NCBI GenBank assembly: GCA_022511505.1
Contig: JAFLTK010000234.1
Location: 1-20,386 of the forward strand
DNA: 20,386 nt
Reading direction: 5' to 3'
From: Muribaculaceae bacterium
Lineage (GTDB): Bacteria; Bacteroidota; Bacteroidia; Bacteroidales; Muribaculaceae
A model generated the notes under the pieces. It did not search any database and was not told the origin of the DNA. It saw only the letters and a program-made list of their open reading frames with translations. Shown in pieces: positions 14,798-20,386 of this stretch (positions are counted from its first letter, which is position 1; each line of letters begins with the position of its first letter). A program made the translations under genes and the position numbers.

Positions 14798-14865
14798 AAT
14801 CTAATAACCTTCAGATATTTACAGATTTGCAAAACTTCAACACTAATAAATCGATTATAGGTATT

Positions 14866-14911
14866 CAGAATATCTACTATCTAATATCTATTAACTACTA
14901 ATTAATTATAA
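14866..14911 (+). repeat. AT-rich repeat element, copy C (directly upstream of uppP)
   Basis: The plus strand reads CAGAATATCTACTATCTAA... and ends CTACTAATTAATTATAA, with the uppP ATG at 14912. It matches copy A (9512-9562, read on the minus strand) in order and orientation, including the leading GAATATCTA and trailing CTACTAATTA, and both copies touch a start codon. No four-helix-bundle gene accompanies this copy. Confidence 0.55.
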
Positions 14912-15721
14912 ATGAATTGGCTCGACGCCCTTATTATGGGCATTGTTCAGGGACTTGCCGAGTATCTGCCGATTTCAAGCAGCGGACACCTGGAGATTTG
15001 CAACAAAATATTAGGTTTGAACCTTGACGAGGAGGTTGCTCTGTCGTTTGATCTGGCGCTACACGTGGCGACGGTTCTGAGTACCATCGTCGTGCTGTGG
15101 TATGAGTTTTTTCCACTTTGTCGCTCGTTTTTCACCATAAAGCGAGACAACGACTTTTGGATGGTCTGCAAGATACTTGTTTCGTGCATCCCCGTTGCCA
15201 TTGTCGGTCTATGTTTCAAGGACTACATAGAGGGCTTTTTTGGAGGACAATTGCTGGTAGTCGGCATCTGTTTACTTGTAACTGCTGCACTTCTCGCGCT
15301 GACCTATTTCACTCGCCATAACACCGTTGGCCGTCGCGGACGCGACATCACTTGGCTCGACGCGTTCGTCATCGGGTGTGCCCAGGCCGTGGCTGTTCTT
15401 CCGGGACTCAGCCGCTCAGGTACTACGATAGCTACCGGTATCTTACTCGGCGACGATCGCGTGAAAGTTGCTCGCTTCTCGTTCCTCATGGTTATCATAC
15501 CCATCCTTGGCGAGGCATTGCTCGACATCAAAGGGATGCTCGCCGGCGACGCCGGGACATCGGCCGCTGTCGGCTTTCTTCCGCTGATGATTGGCTTCTT
15601 TTCGGCTTTTGTCGTTGGGTGTATCGCCTGTAAATGGATGCTCGATATTGTCAAGAAAGGCAAACTGATTTGGTTTGCAATCTATTGTGCTATAGTCGGT
15701 TTGGTTTGTATCTTCTGGTAA
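14912..15721 (+). CDS. uppP: Undecaprenyl-diphosphate phosphatase
   Basis: This 269-residue polytopic membrane enzyme (BacA family) dephosphorylates undecaprenyl diphosphate to recycle the carrier lipid for peptidoglycan and surface polysaccharides. Both family motifs are intact: GLAEYLPISSSGHL (E17, H26) and PGLSRSGTT (P164 to T172, with the essential R168). Around seven to eight hydrophobic segments are visible. The AT-rich repeat copy C ends at the base before the ATG, and truB starts 7 bases after the stop, so these two are surely co-transcribed. Confidence 0.96.
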   Translation: MNWLDALIMGIVQGLAEYLPISSSGHLEICNKILGLNLDEEVALSFDLALHVATVLSTIVVLWYEFFPLCRSFFTIKRDNDFWMVCKILVSCIPVAIVGLCFKDYIEGFFGGQLLVVGICLLVTAALLALTYFTRHNTVGRRGRDITWLDAFVIGCAQAVAVLPGLSRSGTTIATGILLGDDRVKVARFSFLMVIIPILGEALLDIKGMLAGDAGTSAAVGFLPLMIGFFSAFVVGCIACKWMLDIVKKGKLIWFAIYCAIVGLVCIFW

Positions 15722-15727
15722 CACGCT

Positions 15728-16441
15728 ATGGATTTTATCACCGGAGAAACACTTTATATCGATAAGCCGCTGGGCTGGACCTCGTTTGATGCCGTAAAGC
15801 GAGTTAGGTCTTTGCTGACTCGCCGCATGGGCGTAAAGAAACTGAAGGTAGGTCACGCCGGCACTCTCGACCCGCTCGCCACAGGAGTCATCATCGTCGT
15901 TACAGGTCGTTCCACCAAACTCATCGAGAGCCTTCAGGCAGGAGTCAAGGAGTATATCGCTACAATAGCACTCGGCGCTACCACTCCATCTTTTGACCTC
16001 GAGACCGAGATTGACGCCACCTATCCAACCGACCATATCACGCGCCCGATGGTGGAGGATACTCTCAAGAAATTTACCGGACGCATCGAGCAGATACCGC
16101 CGGCGTTCTCGGCTTGCAAGGTCGACGGAAAGCGCGCATACGAAATGGCCCGCAAAGGGCGCGACCCGGAACTTAAACCCAAAATTCTCGTCATCGACGA
16201 GATTGAGTTGCTCGACTTCAGCCCGACGTCGATAACCATCCGCGTGGTCTGCTCCAAAGGCACCTACATCCGTGCGCTGGCCCGCGATATCGGCGCAGCC
16301 CTCAATAGCGGCGGCCACCTGACGGCTTTGCGTCGAACCCGCGTTGGCGACGTCACCATCGACCGGTGCCTGCCTATTGACCGCATCGCCGACGTGCTTG
16401 CCGCCGTCCCTATCGAGTATCCCGATGATTTCAAACGTTAA
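15728..16441 (+). CDS. truB: tRNA pseudouridine(55) synthase
   Basis: This 237-residue enzyme makes pseudouridine 55 in the T-loop of tRNAs. LYIDKPLGWTSFDAV opens the protein, and GHAGTLDPLATG contains the catalytic aspartate D48. KEYIATIALGATTPSFDLE, IPPAFSACKVDGKRAYEMAR, CSKGTYIRALARDIG and GGHLTALRRTRVG are the remaining conserved blocks. The protein ends soon after the catalytic core, so it is a short form without a PUA domain. A long antisense reading frame over its 5' two thirds is a shadow. Confidence 0.96.
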   Translation: MDFITGETLYIDKPLGWTSFDAVKRVRSLLTRRMGVKKLKVGHAGTLDPLATGVIIVVTGRSTKLIESLQAGVKEYIATIALGATTPSFDLETEIDATYPTDHITRPMVEDTLKKFTGRIEQIPPAFSACKVDGKRAYEMARKGRDPELKPKILVIDEIELLDFSPTSITIRVVCSKGTYIRALARDIGAALNSGGHLTALRRTRVGDVTIDRCLPIDRIADVLAAVPIEYPDDFKR

Positions 16442-16491
16442 CTATAACCATTAATTTGACTCCACTCAAATTAAATGATTCACATATTTAT

Positions 16492-17541
16492 ATGAAACTT
16501 TCTCAATTTAAATTTAACTTACCTACCGATTTAATCGCTCAGTATCCCACGGCTCAGCGCGACGAGTGTCGACTGATGGTTGTCAACCGCGCCACCGGCA
16601 ATATCGAGGAACGTGTCTTCAAGGAGGTCCTCAACTATTTTGACGAGGGCGATATGATGATTTTCAACGATACCCTCGTTTTTCCGGCTCGCCTCTATGG
16701 CAACAAGGAGAAAACCGGCGCTCAAATCGAGGTGTTTTTGTTGCGCGAACTTAATGCCGACAACAAACTCTGGGATGTGCTCGTAGAGCCTGCGCGAAAA
16801 ATTCGCATCGGCAACAAACTTTACTTTGGCGACGACGAGAGCCTTGTGGCCGAGGTTATTGACAACACCACTTCGCGCGGCCGCACACTCCGTTTCCTCT
16901 ATGACGGCAGTCATGACGAGTTTAAGCAGGCCCTTTTTGCCCAAGGCATGACACCCCTGCCCTCCTACATCACTCGCAAGCCCGATAAGGATGACGCAGA
17001 GCGCTATCAGACCATCTTTGCGCGTCGAGAAGGCGCCGTGGTTGCTCCCGCCGCCGGTGCACATTTCTCCCGTGAGTTGCTTAAGCGCATGGAAATCAAG
17101 GGTATTGAGAAAGAATTTATCACCGTTCACAGTGGATTGGGCAACTTCCGCGAAATAGATGTCGAGGACTTGACCAAACACCGCATGGACTCTGAAGAAA
17201 TCGATATTACCCAAGAACTCGTTGACCATGTAAACGCCACAAAAGACGAGGGTCACAAAATTTGTGCCGTTGGCACTTCGGTTTTGCGCGGCATCGCAAG
17301 CGCCGTTTCTATGGGCGGTCACATGAAAACCTACAGCGGCTGGACCAACAAATTCATCTTCCCGCCCTACGAGTTCACCGTCACCGACGCCCTCATAACC
17401 AACTTCCACCTCCCTTACTCGACAATGCTGATGATGACTGCCGCTTTTGGTGGTTATGACCTCATCATGGACGCATACGAGCAGGCTGTAAAAGAGGAAT
17501 ATAAGTTTGGCGCCTACGGCGATGCTATGCTGATTATCTAA
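16492..17541 (+). CDS. queA: S-adenosylmethionine:tRNA ribosyltransferase-isomerase
   Basis: This 349-residue enzyme transfers and rearranges the ribose of SAM onto preQ1 in tRNA to give epoxyqueuosine. The start MKLSQFKFNLPTDLIAQYP is the typical QueA N-terminus and fixes the ATG at 16492, although the frame is open to a TTG at 16456. Other conserved blocks are FNDTLVFPARLYG, VAPAAGAHFS, KHRMDSEEI, GTSVLRGIAS, GWTNKFIFPPYEF and LITNFHLPYSTMLMM. It is 50 bases after truB. The next gene is 107 bases away across a low-complexity inverted repeat. Confidence 0.96.
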   Translation: MKLSQFKFNLPTDLIAQYPTAQRDECRLMVVNRATGNIEERVFKEVLNYFDEGDMMIFNDTLVFPARLYGNKEKTGAQIEVFLLRELNADNKLWDVLVEPARKIRIGNKLYFGDDESLVAEVIDNTTSRGRTLRFLYDGSHDEFKQALFAQGMTPLPSYITRKPDKDDAERYQTIFARREGAVVAPAAGAHFSRELLKRMEIKGIEKEFITVHSGLGNFREIDVEDLTKHRMDSEEIDITQELVDHVNATKDEGHKICAVGTSVLRGIASAVSMGGHMKTYSGWTNKFIFPPYEFTVTDALITNFHLPYSTMLMMTAAFGGYDLIMDAYEQAVKEEYKFGAYGDAMLII

Positions 17542-17547
17542 ACTGCA

Positions 17548-17638
17548 GTTATTGTTTTTATTGTTGTTAGAGTTGTTATTGTTGTTTCTGTTCAACATCG
17601 ACAACATCGACATCAACAACATTAACAACACCAACAAC
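17548..17638. repeat. GTT-rich / AAC-rich imperfect inverted repeat
   Basis: 17548-17592 is built of GTT, ATT and GTTGTT steps, and 17593-17638 of CAAC, ATC and AAC steps. The second half is an imperfect reverse complement of the first, so the intergenic RNA could fold into one long irregular hairpin of about 45 bases per arm. It fills the gap between queA and yigZ, and its right arm ends 10 bases before the yigZ ATG. Confidence 0.5.
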
Positions 17639-17648
17639 TTGATTAGCA

Positions 17649-18239
17649 ATGGCCTCCTACCTGACAATCGAGAGCGAGTCGACTGCCATCTTCCGCGAGA
17701 AAATGAGCAAATTTATCGCTTTTGCCACGCCGGTCACTACGGTCGACGAGGCCAAGGGGGTCATTGCCGCTATTACCAACAAATATCATGATGCCCGGCA
17801 CGTCTGCTGGGCATACATGATTGGTGCCGAACGCACCACCTACCTTTCCAGCGACAACGGCGAGCCGTCGGGAACCGCCGGTAAGCCTATTCTCGGTCAG
17901 ATTAATTCAGCCGGGCTGACCGACATCGTCATCTGTGTTGTTCGCTATTTCGGGGGCATAAAACTCGGCACATCGGGTCTGATTGCCGCCTATCGCGAGG
18001 CCGCGCGACTTGCCATCGAGGAGGCAACTATTATAACCGCCCACGAGATGGCAAGCGCCTCTATAACCTTCCCATATCTGGCGATGAACGACGTCATGCG
18101 CCTGCTCAAGTCGAGTACTACGGCCAGAATCACCAACCAACAGTTTGACAACACCTGCCGCATAACCTTCACTGCCACTGCCGACGAGATGTCGACTCTG
18201 CTACCCCGCTTAACCGCCCTTGATGGCGTGACCCTCTGA
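17649..18239 (+). CDS. yigZ: YigZ / IMPACT family protein
   Basis: The protein has 196 residues. The N-terminal UPF0029/IMPACT domain is recognised by SKFIAFATPV, then KYHDARHVCWAY, DNGEPSGTAGKPIL and VVRYFGGIKLGTSGLIAAYREAA shortened here to its core RYFGGIKLG. A C-terminal DUF1949-like ferredoxin-fold domain begins about residue 135. Eukaryotic IMPACT regulates the kinase Gcn2; bacterial YigZ has been linked loosely to translation or proline metabolism, but its reaction is unresolved. It ends the long plus-strand gene run, and a weak terminator-like hairpin overlaps its stop codon. Confidence 0.93.
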   Translation: MASYLTIESESTAIFREKMSKFIAFATPVTTVDEAKGVIAAITNKYHDARHVCWAYMIGAERTTYLSSDNGEPSGTAGKPILGQINSAGLTDIVICVVRYFGGIKLGTSGLIAAYREAARLAIEEATIITAHEMASASITFPYLAMNDVMRLLKSSTTARITNQQFDNTCRITFTATADEMSTLLPRLTALDGVTL

Positions 18240-18278
18240 CCCGCTTACTGAACGGGTGTCAAAATCTTTTCCTTTTTT
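18239..18278 (+). terminator. Weak terminator-like hairpin after yigZ
   Basis: ACCCG (18239-18243) pairs with CGGGT (18253-18257) around a 9-base loop. A T-rich stretch (ATCTTTTCCTTTTTT) follows after some seven bases. The stem is short and the U-tract is not adjacent, so confidence is low. Confidence 0.35.
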
Positions 18279-18280
18279 GA

Positions 18281-18288
18281 TACGTTTG
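18281..18288 (+). promoter_or_regulatory. Candidate -7 box for the structured RNA
   Basis: TACGTTTG matches TAnnTTTG fully. No TTTG lies 19-21 bases upstream. Its predicted start, about 18293-18296, falls a few bases before the 5' strand of the closing helix of the candidate RNA (18299), and that coincidence is the main support. Confidence 0.4.
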
Positions 18289-18293
18289 TTCTG

Positions 18294-18643
18294 GTATTGA
18301 TTTTATAGCGAAGAATTTCACCGGTGGTAAAATTGCGGTTAAAGTCCTAATCTACATAATTACAGTGTAACCGCATCAAAAATTCTCACGTTAACCTGCC
18401 TAACTGATTGATGCCCTGCTAATGCCGCGGTGCGGCTTTAGATTGTTAGACCCCATGACTGAGGCACTCGTCAGAAGCACAAATGCATGTCAGAGGGCGG
18501 CGTCCACCAGGTATAACCTTCACCTGCGCAGGCTTGCTCTCTACTCGCGCTCGTCACAATCAAGCTGATATTCCATCGCCAACTGCTGTGTGCTGCAATT
18601 GGGGACACTAATTCGTATTGACTGTCCTCGCCATCCTATAATC
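18294..18643 (+). ncRNA. Candidate structured RNA of about 350 bases, family not recognised
   Basis: The two ends are complementary: GATTTTATAGCGA (18299-18311) pairs with TCGC (18628-18631) and TATAATC (18637-18643), allowing small bulges. Nested inside are: AGAATTT 18312-18318 with AAATTCT 18380-18386; TGCGGTTA 18334-18341 with TAACCGCA 18368-18375; CTAAC 18400-18404 with GTTAG 18445-18449; CTAA-GCCGC (18419-18428) with GCGGC-TTAG (18432-18441); TGAC-GAG with CTC-GTCA (18456-18473); CAGGT with ACCTG (18508-18526); CCAACTGC with GCAATTGG (18579-18602, one mismatch); and GGACA with TGTCC (18603-18627). The interval from 18419 on is much more GC-rich than its surroundings. Neither strand shows RNase P (AGGAAAGTCC), tmRNA or SRP RNA signatures. 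Strand is inferred from the -7 box only. Confidence 0.45.
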
Positions 18644-19262
18644 TGGTTATATATGAAGAAATATCGTTATCGGGATTTCACATAAGTATGTAAGTCGTCA
18701 AAAGCATAATAAATAAGAGAGTCACCGCGAGTATTTATAACTATGATATTGATTCTATAAGCACCGAGGAAGATGTCTCAAGTTGCAAATGCAAATGTTA
18801 ACTAATGAACTTTTTACCGTGTTCACTTGTTTTATAAACGTGAAAAGCATATCGATTTAGGTTTGTAAATCCAAACTCTTGACCATTATAAAACGCAACG
18901 ATTGCTGTCCGAGTAAAAAATTAGCGACAAGTCTGTTTACAAAAATAGCGCATACTAAAGGTCGGTGTCTTTACATTTTATAAACATCTTGACGAAATCG
19001 GGCGCTTGTCTTGTAAACTCCGGTTATTTCATCCAAAGGTGCATTTAACATTTAATATTATATTTGTAATAACCATATCAATCAGACTATTATATAGCAA
19101 AATTTAAAGTATAGGTTTAACTTTTAGACAATACGCCTCCAAAAAGTGTTAAAATTGACTTTAATCACCATTTATTTATCAGTATCCCAGATTGTTATAA
19201 CACAAAGCTCAAGTAAATTTAAAGTATAAAATGAAGGAGATAAACCACCATCCCTCTACCCT
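18644..19262. other. AT-rich non-coding stretch without a supported gene
   Basis: Stops are frequent in all frames. What can be seen is: a hairpin GTTTG (18861-18865) / CAAAC (18872-18876); the word TTGTAAATCCA at 18863-18873, which recurs at 19294-19304; isolated TAnnTTTG boxes at 19059-19066 (plus) and 18940-18947 (minus) without -33 partners; and AAATTTAAAGTATA as a direct repeat at 19100-19113 and 19215-19228. It may be the upstream regulatory region of the HTH gene, or decayed DNA. Confidence 0.5.
19100..19228 (+). repeat. Direct repeat pair AAATTTAAAGTATA
   Basis: Two exact 14-base copies lie at 19100-19113 and 19215-19228, 115 bases apart, in the region upstream of the HTH gene. Low complexity makes chance similarity possible, but both extend the same way into TATA(G/A). 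Confidence 0.4.
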
Positions 19263-19301
19263 ATTTACAATCGTGATTCAGAGAGAATAACGGTTGTAAA
19301 T
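19263..19301 (+). repeat. 11-bp inverted repeat upstream of the HTH gene
   Basis: ATTTACAATCG (19263-19273) is complementary to CGGTTGTAAAT (19291-19301) at 10 of 11 positions. As plus-strand RNA the odd pair is a U-G wobble, so all 11 pairs form, around a 17-base loop. It lies about 75 bases upstream of the -33 box of the HTH promoter. It could be an operator half-site pair or a hairpin in a longer transcript. Confidence 0.45.
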
Positions 19302-19363
19302 CCACAGGTATCATCGCTGTTTTCAAACAAGTTTCGTGATGCAAATCGAAAACAAAACCAAAA

Positions 19364-19392
19364 TTTTCAAAAATAAATTTGCATATTTGAAA
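19364..19392. promoter_or_regulatory. Operator-like dyad over the HTH promoter
   Basis: TTTCAAA (19365-19371) and TTTGAAA (19386-19392) are perfect complements, and the -33 box of the promoter lies between them. Self-regulation by the downstream HTH protein would be a natural reading, but nothing in the sequence proves which protein binds. Confidence 0.35.
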
Positions 19393-19409
19393 TTTTCAGA
19401 TTACATTTG
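19378..19409 (+). promoter_or_regulatory. Bacteroidota-type promoter of the HTH regulator gene
   Basis: TTTG at 19378-19381 and TACATTTG at 19402-19409 are separated by 20 bases, matching the consensus fully. The start would be near 19415, giving a leader of about 30 bases before the ATG at 19448. Confidence 0.72.
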
Positions 19410-19447
19410 CACCGTCATAAAATTAAAACCCTCTTTACAAACACAAA

Positions 19448-20005
19448 ATGGACTTTGTTAACAGACTCAAACAGTTTCTCGAACTGAAACAGATACCTAT
19501 CACTCAGTTTGCCGACAATTGCCGCATCCCCCGTCCCACCTTGTCGCAGCTTCTCAACGGCCGTAACAAGAAAGTCAGCGATGAAGTAATTGGCAAAATC
19601 CATGACGCCTACCCCAACCTTTCGGTAATGTGGCTAATGTTTGGCGAGGGAAACATGCTGACCGACGATCAAACACAAAGTTCCGGCAGCGGGTCGACCA
19701 CCCGCAATGACTCGATGGCATCGTTTAAAACTCAGTCGTTGGAGAACGCTCTTTTCGATGACATGTTTAACGACGAGCAGAACGGCGACTCGATTGATAC
19801 CGCCAAAGGAGACTCCCCAACCACAATCCGATTCCCTCAGGCGACCGACACCGCCAAGAGCAAAAACGACTCGCCGGCAAAATCAACAGTTTCGGCTATT
19901 AAAAACAAAGTCACCTCGACCGGCGATAAAAAAAGGATTGTGAATATAATCGTGTACTATGACGACAATAGTTTTGAAGCGTTTGTCCCGGGCGACAGAA
20001 AGTAA
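19448..20005 (+). CDS. Helix-turn-helix (Cro/CI-like) transcriptional regulator
   Basis: This 185-residue protein has an N-terminal HTH domain at residues about 3-62: RLKQFLELKQIPITQFADNC, recognition helix around RPTLSQLLNGRNKKVS, then the WLMFGEGNML motif that resembles the WLLTGEGxML ending of Bacteroidota repressor HTH domains. Residues about 75-155 are Ser/Thr/Asp-rich, low in complexity and probably disordered. The C-terminus KRIVNIIVYYDDNSFEAF may form a short beta hairpin. The S24/LexA peptidase domain of phage CI repressors is absent, so SOS-type self-cleavage is not expected. It is transcribed alone from a consensus promoter, and no phage genes are visible nearby. Target genes are unknown. 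Confidence 0.82.
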   Translation: MDFVNRLKQFLELKQIPITQFADNCRIPRPTLSQLLNGRNKKVSDEVIGKIHDAYPNLSVMWLMFGEGNMLTDDQTQSSGSGSTTRNDSMASFKTQSLENALFDDMFNDEQNGDSIDTAKGDSPTTIRFPQATDTAKSKNDSPAKSTVSAIKNKVTSTGDKKRIVNIIVYYDDNSFEAFVPGDRK

Positions 20006-20096
20006 ACTTTTTGTTAAAACCAAGAGCGTATAGTGAATTTTCTTATCTGTATTATCCATATCTCAACTGCAAAGTAAAAACTATCTAGATCGCTTT
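20006..20096. other. AT-rich spacer after the HTH gene
   Basis: This stretch contains no ORF or clear hairpin. A short T-run (CTTTTTGTTAAAACC) follows the HTH stop but has no stem before it. Confidence 0.4.
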
Positions 20097-20226
20097 AAAA
20101 AAAGACATCTATGGTGCAATGCTCGGCTCAAATAAGGAGTCAGTTGTTGACAATTCTCGCGCCGTCGATTAGGTCGCCCGGTCTGCGACTCACCGAACAA
20201 TCGCCCCGATTGACTCGCTGATGTCT
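20097..20226 (-). ncRNA. Candidate small RNA of about 130 bases with seven-U tail
   Basis: On the minus strand AGACATC (20226 to 20220) pairs with GATGTCT (20109 to 20103), and the helix is directly followed by a run of U (20103 to 20097). Inside, GAGTCA (20216 to 20211) pairs with TGACTC (20142 to 20137). Further hairpins inside are AATCG/CGATT around GGG (20211 to 20199) and GTCGC/GCGAC (about 20189 to 20173). About 27 bases near the 3' end, between the two outer helices, remain unpaired and could reach target mRNAs. The interval is GC-rich inside AT-rich DNA. No promoter box was found upstream (20227-20300), which lowers confidence. I do not recognise a known family; SRP, tmRNA and RNase P signatures are absent. 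Confidence 0.45.
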
Positions 20227-20300
20227 AATATTGACTTTAGATTCGATACCCTTAATAAATAATTTTACTCTATTCTTAATCTAATTAACATAAATTTGTT

Positions 20301-20308
20301 TATATTTG
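20301..20308 (+). promoter_or_regulatory. Candidate -7 box near the right end
   Basis: TATATTTG matches TAnnTTTG fully, but no TTTG lies at the -33 distance. It stands five bases before ATG 20313, so any transcript would be almost leaderless, as for ftsX. Confidence 0.35.
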
Positions 20309-20312
20309 CATT

Positions 20313-20386
20313 ATGAATTTACTTGAAAAATATATTAAACGAGTTAGATGTAATTGCTTGAGATTGGCAAGGGCAAAGGTTTTTTT
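20313..20386 (+). CDS. Possible start of an ORF cut by the window edge
   Basis: ATG 20313 opens a frame without stop to the window end (24 full codons, MNLLEKYIKR then VRCNCLRLARAK). It is basic and too short to identify. The only other support is the -7 box just upstream. Confidence 0.25.
   Translation, partial: MNLLEKYIKRVRCNCLRLARAKVF

Noticed and set aside
15443..16318. 291-codon minus-strand open frame
   Set aside because: It is antisense to uppP and truB, both certain from their catalytic motifs. Its translation shows no domain pattern.
17548..17638. CRISPR or other regular repeat array
   Set aside because: The steps are short, irregular trinucleotide-like units without constant repeats and unique spacers of fixed length.
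16531..17667. 378-codon minus-strand open frame with a poly-Asn stretch
   Set aside because: It lies antisense to queA, whose family blocks run the whole length, and the Asn run is only the GTT repeat read backwards. No family motif is visible in the translation.
18294..18643. Identity as RNase P RNA, tmRNA or SRP RNA
   Set aside because: Neither strand contains the RNase P core AGGAAAGTCC, a tmRNA tag or tRNA-like ends, or the SRP GGAAGGAAGCAG core. The region is therefore left as unrecognised.
18653..18685. ATG with a 10-codon frame after the structured RNA candidate
   Set aside because: It is too short, with no conserved features and no promoter at a sensible distance.
19231..19290. 19-codon ORF upstream of the HTH gene, beginning MKEINHHPST
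   Set aside because: It could be a leader peptide, but there is no promoter match at the right distance and no regulatory codon pattern. Its 3' half overlaps the 19263-19301 dyad, which explains the sequence better.

Overview
The window reads as chromosomal DNA of a Bacteroidota member, most likely order Bacteroidales (a Muribaculaceae-like genome is plausible; genus not resolvable). The grounds are promoters of the Bacteroidota type (TTTG, about 20 bases, TAnnTTTG) at several gene starts, start codons with no AGGAGG-like site in front of them, and family content typical of the phylum: DUF3098, a four-helix-bundle (23S IVS-type) protein, a CapA-like lipoprotein, and an acetyl-CoA hydrolase/succinate CoA-transferase. 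There is no phage, integrase, transposase, CRISPR array, tRNA or rRNA. Most of the window is housekeeping.

Layout. 1-378: 3' end of folE (GTP cyclohydrolase I). 414-572: a 52-residue basic protein. 605-4429: a tight plus-strand run of CPBP intramembrane protease, polyprenyl diphosphate synthase, TatD-type hydrolase and CapA-like lipoprotein. 4471-5205 (minus): a DUF5131/phage Gp37-Gp68-type protein with a CX6CX2C cluster. 5206-5500: a divergent regulatory region. 5501-8565 (plus): CCA-adding/poly(A) polymerase-like enzyme and a secreted M23 peptidase. 8555-11947 (minus): fmt, a four-helix-bundle gene between imperfect inverted repeats, a CoA-transferase and a small membrane-anchored acidic protein. 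12060-18239 (plus): miaB, ftsX, DUF3098, uppP, truB, queA, yigZ, combining tRNA modification with envelope and division functions. 18240-19447: 1.2 kb without a credible gene. 19448-20005: a HTH regulator. 20006-20386: mostly non-coding.

The genes serve tRNA maturation and modification (CCA addition, formylation, ms2i6A37, Psi55, queuosine), isoprenoid carrier lipid metabolism (prenyl synthase, UppP) and cell wall or division (M23, FtsX). The least ordinary material is non-coding. At about 18294-18643 there is a candidate structured RNA of about 350 bases, with a closing helix joining its ends, nested hairpins and a TAnnTTTG box just upstream of the predicted 5' end. At 20097-20226 (minus strand) there is a candidate small RNA with a closing helix and a seven-U tail. 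The four-helix-bundle gene is flanked by a repeat that recurs alone in front of uppP. The miaB promoter and its divergent partner share a mirror-symmetric pair of -7 boxes. All RNA and promoter calls come from reading the sequence by eye; nothing was folded or searched by software.
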